Part shown: piece after piece, positions 43,046 through 51,400 of the stretch | Position numbering within the stretch: position 1 is the first letter of the stretch | Layout: the number at the start of each line of letters is the position of its first letter | DNA from: CAVYYW01 sp963772845 | GTDB lineage: Bacteria > Bacillota > Bacilli > Bacillales > Sporolactobacillaceae | Reading direction: 5' to 3' | Assembly (NCBI GenBank): GCA_963772845.1 | Contig: CAVYYW010000034.1 | Location: forward strand, 23,938-87,937 | Length of the DNA stretch: 64,000 nucleotides | Notes under the pieces: model-generated | Database searches by the model: none | Seen by the model: the letters and a program-made list of their open reading frames with translations, nothing else | What the model was told of the DNA's origin: nothing | Position numbers and translations under genes: made by a program

Positions 43046-43360
43046 CAGGAGTCTCGGGTATTTCTAGCTTTCAATTCTGGGCTTGCGCATTTTCGAGGAG
43101 TCTCGGGTATTTCTAGCTTTCAATTCTGGGCTTGCGCATTTTCGAGGAGTCTCGGGTATTTCTAGCTTTCAACTCTGAGCCATGCGCATTTTCGAGGAGT
43201 CTCAGGTATTTCTAGCTTTCATTTGTAGACATGCGCATTTTCGAGGAGTCTCAGGTATTTCTAGCTTTCATATTGTAGACATGCGCATTTTCGAGGAGTC
43301 TCGGTATTTCTAGCTTTCATTTGTAGACATGCGCATTTTCGAGAAGTCTTACACCTTCCG
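43046..43360 (+). repeat. Tandem array of a 48-50-bp unit, six copies
   Basis: CATTTTCGAGGAGTCTC recurs at 43088, 43137, 43187, 43236, 43286 and 43334 (the last in a variant form), each separated by TATTTCTAGCTTTCA and a variable GGGCTTGCG or GTAGACATGCG. The array ends in ACACCTTCCGTTCAAATCAG, the degenerate form of the 3' part of the long repeat, so the unit has been multiplied inside that element. Confidence 0.9.
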
Positions 43361-44400
43361 TTCAAATCAGCAAGTAGTTGAATGTGAGCTGGTGAGCTGT
43401 CTTTATTTTTCTTCATACTGAAAGCGAGCTAGATTTTCAACGGTATTCAGCTCGCAGTGGTCCGAGCTTTCCAGCAGTTCGGCTGATTAAACATGTGAAC
43501 CCCTCTTGCATTGAAGGGAACACAAGAAACCAATTAATTACCCTGCTCATGAAACAGGATGATGAATCCTTCTTGATACCGATGAAAACGAGCAAATTGT
43601 ATTACCACCAACTCGGGATAACTCCAGCGAATAGGGAATTGAAAAGCTAAGTCACCACTATTCAAGATCTCAATGCCTGTCAGAACTAACATGAACACTT
43701 CATAAAAAGCTGATTTATTAAAGTCCTGTGCAAAATCAGCTTCATAATGGGTCTAGAACGTGTATCAAAATGGTATGGGACCGTTCCCATTCTGCTATTG
43801 GCCGCTTTGCTGATTTACCTGCCACTTCCCATAATTTGATCAAATGATGAAAAAAGGGAATCGATCCAACTTCCCTTTTCCTTAGCCTTAACTTCTACTC
43901 CAAATTTGCGTGTCCGCCGTACATGGTGTCTGAATCCAATCATTTTTCTCCATAAATCGTAAGCTCGCGACATCGCAAAAAAGTAGCAGAGACTTTTTGA
44001 CCAGAGAGTCGATCGGCTGGATCGACTTTCCGCTATTTCTGCCTGCTTTTGTTGCCATTGGCTGTGCTAATGGAAAATTTTGAGACGGCATGAAATTAGC
44101 TGAGGATCGCTGAATATCTATAGCCCCCATGCCTTCTAAAGGTGAGCATCTAATTGGAAATCAACACGTTGCTAGACCGAAAGACATTTTCAGTGGCGAA
44201 ATAGAGAATCAGGTGAAGACCCAACAGCGCATTCGTTTGAAGAAGTTCGGCTAAGAACGTCTCGTCCTGTGCCAACGCCGATCACCCACGTCCTGTGGAC
44301 ATGAGAGGAGGATCGCGGGCGACAGCGGCAAGCGAAGCTATTTCCACTTAATTAATTCGAATGCCTTTAAGTTAACAAAGACGAAAGATTAAATTTTTTA
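43361..44400. other. Gene-free region with degenerate repeat pieces
   Basis: About 43380-43440 resembles 245-310 (AATGTGAGCTG, GAGCTAGATTTTCA). About 44240-44345 is a copy of the family at 1490-1600 (GTCCTGTGCCAACGCCG, GAGGAGGATCGCGG, GCGGCAAGCGAAG). Between these no supported gene is seen. An 80-codon minus-strand frame at 43888-44130 lacks a ribosome binding site and a recognisable family. Confidence 0.6.
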
Positions 44401-44409
44401 TAGACAAAA

Positions 44410-44440
44410 CAAGCTGCCGAGAAAAATCTCGCCAGCTTTT
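44410..44440. terminator. Possible terminator, third copy of the AAGCTGCCGAG hairpin
   Basis: AAGCTGCCGAG pairs imperfectly with CTCGCCAGCTT (one mismatch), followed by TTGCTTTT. It lies downstream of the minus-strand cls gene. Confidence 0.5.
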
Positions 44441-44500
44441 GCTTTTAATTTGGTATTTTATCTTAAGACGTTAAAAAGGCTTGAACAGAAGAATTTTACG

Positions 44501-46000
44501 TTAGAGCACCGGTGAAAACAGTCTCGCGAACGATTCCTTGACGCGAAGAGACCAATGTCTGTTTTTATATTCTTCATAGTCAATGCGCTCACTTTCAGCC
44601 ATGTCATCCTGATAATAGCGGATTAAGTCCTTTATAGAGGAGGCGTGATAGAGAAACAAGTTGACTTCAAAGTTTAAATGCAGGCTGCGAAGGTCCATGT
44701 TTGCTGTTCCGATGGAAGCAAACTCGCCATCAACAATAACAATTTTCTGATGCATAAATCCTTTTTGATAATGGTATATTTTTACGTTATTTCTTAAAAG
44801 TTCACCAAAGTATGAGCGTGTGCCGTACTGCGTTAAAAAGCCGTCACTAATTTCCGGCACCATCAGTCTAACATCGATGCCTTTTCTTCCAGCAATAGTC
44901 AAAGCGGTACGAATGGCTTTATCAGGTACGAAATAGGGGGTCGCAATCCAAACGGATTTTTTTGCAGATACGATCATATTAAAATAAATATCTCCCATTA
45001 GACCCTGATTCATTCCAGGACCTGTTGCTACCACTTGAACACCGCCATCGCTCTGAACCTTTGCTTTTTCATATTTTAATATGTCCGGGCATTCGGTATT
45101 GGTGACGTAAGCCCAGTCCATCATGAAGATCCCATGAAGAGCGTGGAGGGCTTCACCTTTTACTAGAACATGGGTATCACGCCAAAATCCGAATTTCTTC
45201 ACTCTGCCCAGGTATTCATCACCAATATTCAGTCCGCCTACGAAGCCGACGGTCCCGTCAATCACAATAATTTTGCGGTGGTTTCTGAAATTTATCTTTT
45301 GATTAAAAAAACCATATTTTATAGGGGAGAAGCAGGCAACTTGAACACCGGCCTCTTCCATTCCCTTTATTGCTTCTTTAGAAAGGGAAAGGCTGCCGGC
45401 TGCGTCAAAAAGAACTCTGACATCCAGGCCATCTTTTGCCTTTTTCATTAATATTTCAATAATTTCCATGCCGATTTCATCTGAACGAAGGGTATAGTAT
45501 TCTAGATGGATATAGGACGCTGCTTTCATTAGCTGTTCTTTAACGGCAGGGAATTTTTCACTGCCATTCTTTAAAATAAATGTAGAGGAGTGAAAGCTTA
45601 CTGGAAAGCTTGTTTCGTTCTGCACAAATGAAAACACATCATTAATTTTTTCAGGCAAATCTTTCTGTTTGGATGATTGGTAGTCTTTAAGCTGTCTTTT
45701 TATAAACTCTTCATCTTTCTGTTTTTTTCCATAAAACAGAAAGCCCTTAACTTCCAACTGCCCTGAGAAAATGTAAAAAATATAACCAATTACCGGGAAG
45801 AAAATCAGGACATAGATCCATAAGAGGGTTTTGTAAGGCGAACGGTTTTCCAGCATCAGCATAAAGCATATGCAAAAAATAGTTATGACATAAATAATAG
45901 CAAAAATAAGTTTAACGAAGGCAGAAAAAGGTGATAAGAAAAAGACATAGACACAAACTAACATTAGCAGGGATAGAAAAAGCTGCCGGCCTTCTTTCAT
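44501..46000 (-). CDS. cls: Cardiolipin synthase
   Basis: Condenses two phosphatidylglycerol molecules to cardiolipin and glycerol at the membrane. 499 residues. Two N-terminal helices plus an amphipathic segment (PLD nuclease N-terminal domain, with SPYKTLLWIYVLIFFPVIGYIFY) precede two phospholipase D domains with HKD-type motifs: HRKIIVIDGTVGFVGGLNIGDEY and HQKIVIVDGEFASIGTANMD. The tail FARLFSPVL is the usual family ending. ATG 46000 follows AAAGGAG; the longer frame to 46060 was rejected because it reads through that site. Monocistronic. Confidence 0.93.
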   Translation of the reverse strand: MKEGRQLFLSLLMLVCVYVFFLSPFSAFVKLIFAIIYVITIFCICFMLMLENRSPYKTLLWIYVLIFFPVIGYIFYIFSGQLEVKGFLFYGKKQKDEEFIKRQLKDYQSSKQKDLPEKINDVFSFVQNETSFPVSFHSSTFILKNGSEKFPAVKEQLMKAASYIHLEYYTLRSDEIGMEIIEILMKKAKDGLDVRVLFDAAGSLSLSKEAIKGMEEAGVQVACFSPIKYGFFNQKINFRNHRKIIVIDGTVGFVGGLNIGDEYLGRVKKFGFWRDTHVLVKGEALHALHGIFMMDWAYVTNTECPDILKYEKAKVQSDGGVQVVATGPGMNQGLMGDIYFNMIVSAKKSVWIATPYFVPDKAIRTALTIAGRKGIDVRLMVPEISDGFLTQYGTRSYFGELLRNNVKIYHYQKGFMHQKIVIVDGEFASIGTANMDLRSLHLNFEVNLFLYHASSIKDLIRYYQDDMAESERIDYEEYKNRHWSLRVKESFARLFSPVL

Positions 46001-46112
46001 AATGCACGCTCCTTTTATAATAAATACGAAAACGTTCCCTAAAAAGGATGGTGTCTTCATTCATAAAAAGACCCGCACGCTAAACGTTTCATTTAATATA
46101 GTATAAACGAAA

Positions 46113-46142
46113 TGAAAAGTCTCTCCAATAGGGAGAGACTTA
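46113..46142 (-). terminator. Terminator of the lmo0937-type gene
   Basis: AAGTCTCTCC / GGAGAGACTT stem followed by TTCATTT on the minus strand. Confidence 0.7.
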
Positions 46143-46146
46143 ACAG

Positions 46147-46293
46147 TTACCGCCTTCTGGCACCTTGGACCAGTTGAATGATCAAAACGATGACAGCAAT
46201 GATTAAAAGAAGGTGAATAAGTCCTCCTGCAACATGAAACAAAAATCCTAATAACCAAAGCACTAAGAGGATAACAAATATTGTCCAGAGCAT
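46147..46293 (-). CDS. lmo0937 family small membrane protein
   Basis: A 48-residue frame, ATG 46293 after AAAGGAAG, stop TAA at 46147. It reads MLWTIFVILLVLWLLGF, then HVAGGLIHLLLIIAVIVLI and the basic end QGARRR: two membrane segments split by a His/Gly turn, the pattern of the small lmo0937/DUF5670 family that occurs widely in stress regulons. Function unknown. A longer frame in another phase over the same bases is a shadow. Confidence 0.85.
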   Translation of the reverse strand: MLWTIFVILLVLWLLGFLFHVAGGLIHLLLIIAVIVLIIQLVQGARRR

Positions 46294-46447
46294 AGGTCAA
46301 CTTCCTTTCTAAAGAAATATATTATTCAGCATGACAGAATTATACCCATAGAATGTTTTCTTCAAACTAATATGATCATTCCTTTTTTATTATGACCAAG
46401 GAAACACGAATTTATTTTAAATATATGAAGATAGGGTGAGTCAATAA

Positions 46448-47323
46448 ATGAAGCAAATAAACGACAGCGAGACAAATAAAGAATCCATGAAACAAAACGC
46501 TCATCGAGCAAAAGAAAAGGCTAAACCATGGATTTTTAAATACGCGCGTGCAGGGCATTTGGCAAAGGGATTGATTTATTTTATTATCGGTCTTTTAGCA
46601 TCCATGCCAGTAATCGGTATAAACGGAAAATTCACTTCTGCTGAAGGGGCTATTTATACCATTGCGAAGCAGCCATTTGGCTATATCCTTGTTTTTATTT
46701 TAGCGATTGGATTCCTAGGATTTGCGATATGGGAGGGTATGCTTGTCGCATTCGGTACAGATACGGCAAAAAATCTGATTTCGGATATATTGCAGCGAAT
46801 CGGCTACGCTTTCTTGACGCTTGTCTATTTAGTCTTGTCATTTAACACCTTCAGAATTCTGTTTCATGCGCAAATTAATACTTCCGGGCAAAAGTATCAG
46901 CAAGCAACCTCGGTTATTTTAAAATACCCTTTCGGCCAGTGGATGGTTGCCCTTGTAGGGGCTGTCTTTATCGGGGCAGGCATTGGTCAATGTATCTGGG
47001 CGCTCTCAGGACGTTTTCAGAAGAGGTTAAAGCAATACGAAATGAGTAAAAATGAATACAGAGTCACTGCTGTCATTGGAAGAGTCGGCTATACAGCCAG
47101 ATCAATTATCTTTATGGTGATCGGTTTCTTCCTGATATTATCTGCATGGCAGGCAGATCCGAATAAAACAAAAGGAATGGACGGTGCACTTGCCATATTG
47201 ATTAAGCAGCCTTATGGAAAAGGCTTGCTTGGAGCAGTAGCGGGAGGTTTAATGATCTTTGGAATTTATATGTGCATGGAAGCCCGATTCAAAAGAATGA
47301 CTCAGCAAAAAGGAGCCCTTTGA
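46448..47323 (+). CDS. DUF1206 membrane protein
   Basis: A 291-residue membrane protein made of three copies of a two-helix DUF1206 unit. Each unit begins with an R-x-G-Y/H-x-A-[KR] pattern (ARAGHLAKGLIYFIIG, LQRIGYAFLTLVYLVL, IGRVGYTARSIIFMVIG) and contains a QPYG/YPFG motif (KQPFGYIL, KYPFGQWM, KQPYGKGL). The function of the family is unknown. ATG 46448 follows GGGTGAG. The stop is six bases from the end of the convergent 47329 gene. Confidence 0.88.
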   Translation: MKQINDSETNKESMKQNAHRAKEKAKPWIFKYARAGHLAKGLIYFIIGLLASMPVIGINGKFTSAEGAIYTIAKQPFGYILVFILAIGFLGFAIWEGMLVAFGTDTAKNLISDILQRIGYAFLTLVYLVLSFNTFRILFHAQINTSGQKYQQATSVILKYPFGQWMVALVGAVFIGAGIGQCIWALSGRFQKRLKQYEMSKNEYRVTAVIGRVGYTARSIIFMVIGFFLILSAWQADPNKTKGMDGALAILIKQPYGKGLLGAVAGGLMIFGIYMCMEARFKRMTQQKGAL

Positions 47324-47328
47324 CTGTA

Positions 47329-48198
47329 TCAGTCAAAAGGCTCATTTTTTGTTTTAACACGTTTGGTTTTTGTTCTTTTTTTTAATTTATCGTAAAACCA
47401 CATCGTCATAAGTCCTGTTGAAAGCCAGAGCATACCAAGCCATACGAAGATTCCGATAAACGGAATGTTCATGCCTGCTATTAATATCGCAGCTCCGCAT
47501 AATTTCTGCAGCCACCCCTGTGAATGTTCCGTCTTAATGATCGCTTTACCCAGCAGTTCACTTAGAGCTGAAAGGCCGATAAAGAAAAAGACCAGTGGAA
47601 TAATACATAGAATGATCGCTAACGGAATACCAATAATGGTAAACGTTAAGACAAGGACTAAGGCAGTAAGAACAATGCTTGTTAAAGCACCGATCACAAG
47701 TAACTTACCGTAGGCCAGCTTAATTGGTGCAGTAAAAGTTAACAGCCTTTTTCTCAAAAGAAGTCCAGTGACAACAGATAATATAATTAAAAACAGGCTC
47801 AGTGCCAGTGAAATCGTCCAAATGGCAAGCAACAGCAGCCCAGCGATAATAAAACTGTTGTAACGGTCGTTGGTAAATGAAAATGAGTAAACTTCAGCGC
47901 CGATATGCGCGCCGGTGGCTTGATGGACGTGCCCGCCGATAACTAAGACAAGTCCTCTTACTTTTGAAGACCTGCCAAGATTCAGATCGCCATTTAACAC
48001 AATAACAGCATCGCTAACGTGGCCGTTTACAACGGTTTTATGTCCGAATGAAACAACATTATCAATCGTTTGTCCAGTCTGGATAACGATTGGCTCGTCG
48101 TCAATTACGTTGCGATCCTTAGCAAAAACCGGTTTAACAGTACAAATAATTAGGGTTAAGACGATAAATAGTCCTATTATGGAACGCATTCTATTCAT
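47329..48198 (-). CDS. Polymer-forming (bactofilin-like) membrane protein
   Basis: A 289-residue protein. A signal sequence (IIGLFIVLTLIICTVKPVFA) is followed by an extracytoplasmic beta-rich stretch with short repeats (IVIQTGQTIDNVVSFGHKTVVNGHVSDAVIVLNGDLNLG) like bactofilin/polymer-forming cytoskeletal domains, then five to six membrane helices in the second half and a basic tail. It lies 22 bases downstream of the anti-sigma gene, so it may be the last gene of the ECF sigma operon and a membrane effector or sensor of that system (inference). Confidence 0.7.
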   Translation of the reverse strand: MNRMRSIIGLFIVLTLIICTVKPVFAKDRNVIDDEPIVIQTGQTIDNVVSFGHKTVVNGHVSDAVIVLNGDLNLGRSSKVRGLVLVIGGHVHQATGAHIGAEVYSFSFTNDRYNSFIIAGLLLLAIWTISLALSLFLIILSVVTGLLLRKRLLTFTAPIKLAYGKLLVIGALTSIVLTALVLVLTFTIIGIPLAIILCIIPLVFFFIGLSALSELLGKAIIKTEHSQGWLQKLCGAAILIAGMNIPFIGIFVWLGMLWLSTGLMTMWFYDKLKKRTKTKRVKTKNEPFD

Positions 48199-48219
48199 GT
48201 GTCACTTCCTCATCTTTGC

Positions 48220-48754
48220 CTAGCGGATTGATGGATTTGATTCTTCTTCAAATAACGACCGCGCAGGCAGAAGCTTAATGATTGACCAGATTGCTGCTAG
48301 AATAACGAGAATTAACAAAGCCAGAATCACCGTCATTACGATTGGCAATTTATTAAGAATAAGAGTGGCTGCATGAGCAATACTCAAGCTGATCGTAAAG
48401 AATGCGGACATGAAGTTAAACCATGACCCAAATTGAGGGAGGAAACGCAAATGCCAAGATCACCATTCCAATAACCAGAAAGGCAGGAGCAAGGAATGGT
48501 AATGCTCTTGTAGACTTTTGAGCTTGCGTCTGCCCGGTTCCAATAGCTGCCATAACCTGGTTCTCTAAATTGCTGGAAGGCTCTGTGTCGGAATATGACT
48601 GACCCAGCTGTACCTTTACCATCAGCAAGTCCTCATAGTCCTTAAGACATGTTCTGCAAGTGAAAATGTGAGATTCAACTTTCTGCTTCGTTTCCGTATC
48701 CAGTTCGTTATCCAAATAAGATGAAATAAATGCAGCTACGTGCGGTTCATTCAT
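48220..48754 (-). pseudogene. Zinc-finger anti-sigma factor, split by a frameshift
   Basis: The N-terminal part is a zf-HC2 anti-sigma domain: PHVAAFISSYLDNELDTETKQKVESHIFTCRTCLKDYEDLL with the H-x3-C-x2-C zinc site (HIFTCRTC). The first frame ends at 48416 just after a first membrane helix. The next frame (from 48450) continues with PQFGSWFNFMSAFFTISL, a second helix and LPARSLFEEESNPSIR. Removing one C from the CCTCCCTC run at about 48435-48442 joins the two into about 177 residues with two helices. ATG 48754 overlaps the stop of the sigma gene. The sigma-binding part is intact, so some function may remain. Confidence 0.75.
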
Positions 48755-49280
48755 GTTCTTCACCTCTTAAAAGCTCATTTTTCAAGTCCGTTCTGGCAGC
48801 ATTAATTCGTGACTTAACAGTTCCAAGCGGCACTTTCAGGATTTCGGATATTTCATGATAAGAAAAGCCCTGAATATCCCGCAAAATAATGACAGACCGA
48901 TGTTCCAGAGATAAGTGTTGAAGGGCTTCACGTATTGAGAGCTTTAACGACGTTGCCTCAATAGGTGAGTGATGGTCCTCCAACGGCTGTTCAATACTTA
49001 CCGTCTTTCTCTTACTAAGCTTTTGAAGGTGATCGTAGCACACATTTGATACAATGCGTGTCAGCCAAGATACAAAAGCGTACGTGTTTTCCAGCTTATG
49101 AAGGGAGTAATAGGCTTTAATGAAAGCTTCCTGAGCAATATCTTCCGCCTCCATTTTATCGTTTACCATTGCATAGGCCTGTCTGTAGACATGTCCTTTG
49201 TATTGATGAACAAGCTGCGAAAAGCTCTGTTGGTCTCCCTTTTGAGCTTCCTGAATGAGTTGGTGCAATTCCAGATTCAA
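48747..49280 (-). CDS. ECF-type RNA polymerase sigma factor
   Basis: Extracytoplasmic-function sigma factor of 177 residues. Region 2: FSQLVHQYKGHVYRQAYAMV and EAEDIAQEAFIKAYYSLHKL, then FVSWLTRIVSNVCYDHLQK. Region 4: LQHLSLEHRSVIILRDIQGFSYHEISEILKVPLGTVKSRINAAR. Closest in type to SigW/SigV-like factors. TTG 49280 has AGGGG upstream. It is coupled to the anti-sigma gene (8-base overlap). An ECF-type promoter at 49362-49387 suggests it drives its own transcription. Confidence 0.9.
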   Translation of the reverse strand: MNLELHQLIQEAQKGDQQSFSQLVHQYKGHVYRQAYAMVNDKMEAEDIAQEAFIKAYYSLHKLENTYAFVSWLTRIVSNVCYDHLQKLSKRKTVSIEQPLEDHHSPIEATSLKLSIREALQHLSLEHRSVIILRDIQGFSYHEISEILKVPLGTVKSRINAARTDLKNELLRGEEHE

Positions 49281-49361
49281 TTAATTTCAGCCCCTGACTC
49301 GCCAAGGCACACATCGTGTGAAGCGTATTAGTCCGCTCTTTAAGCACCGTGTATATATAAA

Positions 49362-49387
49362 GACGATAAAGAAATGAAAAAAGTTCA
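49362..49387 (-). promoter_or_regulatory. ECF-type promoter of the sigma factor operon
   Basis: On the minus strand: TGAAC (49387-49383), followed by a T-rich 17-base spacer, then CGTC (49365-49362). This is the usual form for Bacillus ECF promoters (GAAC and CGTC elements) and suits positive autoregulation. Confidence 0.6.
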
Positions 49388-49490
49388 ATGTATTTTTTTA
49401 CACAATTTTTATTTTATGTTACATGAACCTTTTGCTTTTTACCATAGTCTTTAATTATGAACATCACGCAACAGAGCGGAGGCAAATAAT

Positions 49491-50645
49491 ATGCTTAATC
49501 GATCCAAGCAATCTCTATTAATTCTGTCTGGGAGATACGGTGAAGGACATCATCAGGCAGCATTAGCCATAAAAAAAATGATTTTGCAAATTTATCCTCA
49601 TTATGATGTGTATATTAAAGATCCTCAAGCCTTAACACATCCTAAAATTGATCATATGAGCAAGCAAATTTATTTGTTTGGCGTCAAACGTTTTCCGAAT
49701 GTCTATCATTTCCTGTATCAGAAAACAAAAGAACCCAATTCAATGTCACAGTTTTTTAAAAAAATGAGCGGACTTGGGTTGAAAAGACTTGGACAATGGA
49801 TAACGAACTTGGCCCCAGCTGCCATCATTTGCACCTGTCCTGTCTCATGTGGGATGGCTGCTCTTCTGAAAAAGTATCACTTTATTAATGTTCCAGTTAT
49901 TGCGGCTATTACGGATTACTCTGTCCATAATTACTGGCTGCATTCAGAAATTGACCATTACCTAGTCGGTTCACAAGAAGTTAAAGAAGAAATGCTGAAC
50001 TATGGGGTAGAAAAGCACCATATTTCCGTAACAGGTGTGCCGATTGATTTAAAGTTCTCGCAGGTATTTGATAAAGATAAGTTAAGAAAAAGGCATGGTC
50101 TTTCTTCTCATCTTCGAACGGTACTCATTTCCGGAGGAGGCCAGGGGATTATCGGCAGTGGGGCATCCATTCTAGATACGCTGGAAAATATTCCGGGACA
50201 GCTTCAGATTATTTGTATATGCGGCCATAACTATAATTTGTATGAGCAGATGATAAAGGAGAAAAAACGTTCAAAGCACATCGTTCATGTTAAAGGGTAT
50301 GTTCAGGATATAGAGGAACTGATGGCTGTTTCCGATGTTATGATCACAAAAGCCGGAGGTCTAACTATTTCTGAAGCATTGACCATGTGCCTCCCGCTTA
50401 TTATTTTCCGATCAATTGGCGGGCAGGAACGAGATAATTCTCAGTTTTTATTAAAAAGCAAAACGGCTTTGGTAGCAAGAGATGAACAAGAGCTTGTTGA
50501 AAGGCTCGCCCGTCTTGTTGAAGACCAGCCTCTAAGAAAGCAAATGATTTTCCAAATGGAGAAAACGCAGCGCAAACGTGCAGCTTATCATGCTGTTCAG
50601 ACAATTTTTCAGCTATTATCAGAAACATATCTTCACCACGCATAG
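49491..50645 (+). CDS. Diacylglycerol glucosyltransferase-like protein (UgtP/MGDG synthase family)
   Basis: GT28-type glycosyltransferase of 384 residues that should glycosylate diacylglycerol using a UDP-sugar. The N-terminal MGDG-synthase domain begins LLILSGRYGEGHHQAALAI, where GEGH is the acceptor loop, and has ICTCPVSCGMAALLKKY and AITDYSVHNYWLH. The C-terminal half has VLISGGGQGIIGSG, HVKGYVQDIEELMAVSDVMITKAGGLTISEAL and PLIIFRSIGGQERDN. It may be UgtP or a paralogue such as YkoN; the exact lipid is uncertain. ATG 49491 follows CGGAGG. Two bases from the end of the convergent TetR gene. Confidence 0.88.
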   Translation: MLNRSKQSLLILSGRYGEGHHQAALAIKKMILQIYPHYDVYIKDPQALTHPKIDHMSKQIYLFGVKRFPNVYHFLYQKTKEPNSMSQFFKKMSGLGLKRLGQWITNLAPAAIICTCPVSCGMAALLKKYHFINVPVIAAITDYSVHNYWLHSEIDHYLVGSQEVKEEMLNYGVEKHHISVTGVPIDLKFSQVFDKDKLRKRHGLSSHLRTVLISGGGQGIIGSGASILDTLENIPGQLQIICICGHNYNLYEQMIKEKKRSKHIVHVKGYVQDIEELMAVSDVMITKAGGLTISEALTMCLPLIIFRSIGGQERDNSQFLLKSKTALVARDEQELVERLARLVEDQPLRKQMIFQMEKTQRKRAAYHAVQTIFQLLSETYLHHA

Positions 50646-50647
50646 TT

Positions 50648-51268
50648 CTAATGCGTTAAGCCGTTCCAGTAGAAATTCACAATGTGCCGGGCGGCTTCTT
50701 CTGGTGAATCGAAAAGATGGCTACCGTCTTTTAACTGGTAATGACCAACATTCAGGACAGCGACATAAGCGTGTGCAGCAAAAATAGCAGACGTTTCTTG
50801 TATTAAACCGTCGTCCATTGCTTGCTGCAGAGCTTCAGCAATCGCCTCGTACATTCTTTCTTCCGCTTCCTTCATTTTTTTTGTCTGCTCAGAAGACAGA
50901 TTCGTTTTTGTTTCCCTTATAAACCCTTCCATATCAAAAGAGGTCGTTGCTTTTAAATGTCCCTCGGCCACATCATATAATCTTTCCTTCAATGGTTTAT
51001 CAGCTTTAAGCATCGAGGCAGTTTGGGCCCGGACTCTGTCCATCATAGCCATCATGGCCTCCGTAAACAGCACGGATTTTGAATTATAATAATAGTAAAC
51101 GGTTGCTTTAGTTACGCCGCATGCTTTAGAAATATCATCAACGGAAACCTTTTGATACCCTTTATTCAAGAATAAACGAATGGCTGTATGAAGAATCTGT
51201 TGGTCAGTCCGTCGGTCAGACGGCGTGGTTTTTGGCCGGCCAGGTGGGCGGCGGCTTGAATTATTCAT
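50648..51268 (-). CDS. TetR/AcrR family transcriptional regulator
   Basis: A repressor of 206 residues. The N-terminal HTH is clear: QQILHTAIRLFLNKGYQKVSVDDISKACGVTKATVYYYYNSKSVLFTEAM. The basic leader RRPPGRPKTTPSDRR may contact the DNA minor groove. The C-terminal ligand domain has no assignable ligand. It is divergent from the ABC/MMPL export operon and likely represses it by binding the palindrome at 51347-51364. ATG 51268 follows AAAAGGAG. Confidence 0.92.
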   Translation of the reverse strand: MNNSSRRPPGRPKTTPSDRRTDQQILHTAIRLFLNKGYQKVSVDDISKACGVTKATVYYYYNSKSVLFTEAMMAMMDRVRAQTASMLKADKPLKERLYDVAEGHLKATTSFDMEGFIRETKTNLSSEQTKKMKEAEERMYEAIAEALQQAMDDGLIQETSAIFAAHAYVAVLNVGHYQLKDGSHLFDSPEEAARHIVNFYWNGLTH

Positions 51269-51339
51269 GGGATTTTCTCCTTTTATAAAAGGTCATTTTA
51301 ATTATATCACAGCAAAAATCACTCGTTGAATGTTAAAAC

Positions 51340-51369
51340 TTGAATAATATACTAACCAGTATATATAAT
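51340..51369 (+). promoter_or_regulatory. Promoter of the export operon with embedded TetR operator
   Basis: TTGAAT (51340-51345), 18-base spacer, TATAAT (51364-51369). The spacer holds a perfect 7+7 palindrome, ATATACT-AACC-AGTATAT (51347-51364), the size and position expected for a TetR operator. Confidence 0.75.
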
Positions 51370-51400
51370 TAAGAGACTATACTATAGGGAGGCAATAAAT

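Noticed and set aside
43046..43360. Possible CRISPR array
   Set aside because: The 49-bp units follow each other directly with no unique spacers, spacing is one repeat unit, and no cas genes are present. It is a simple tandem array.
43888..44130. 80-codon minus-strand frame
   Set aside because: No ribosome binding site, no recognisable family, and it is inside a region of decayed repeats.
42402..44500. Possible insertion sequence or prophage remnant
   Set aside because: No transposase, integrase or phage gene fragment could be recognised, and no terminal inverted repeats were found. The content is repeats only.
46061..46300. 79-codon minus-strand frame
   Set aside because: It is a shadow of the real 48-codon lmo0937-type gene at 46147-46293, which has a ribosome binding site and two clear membrane segments.
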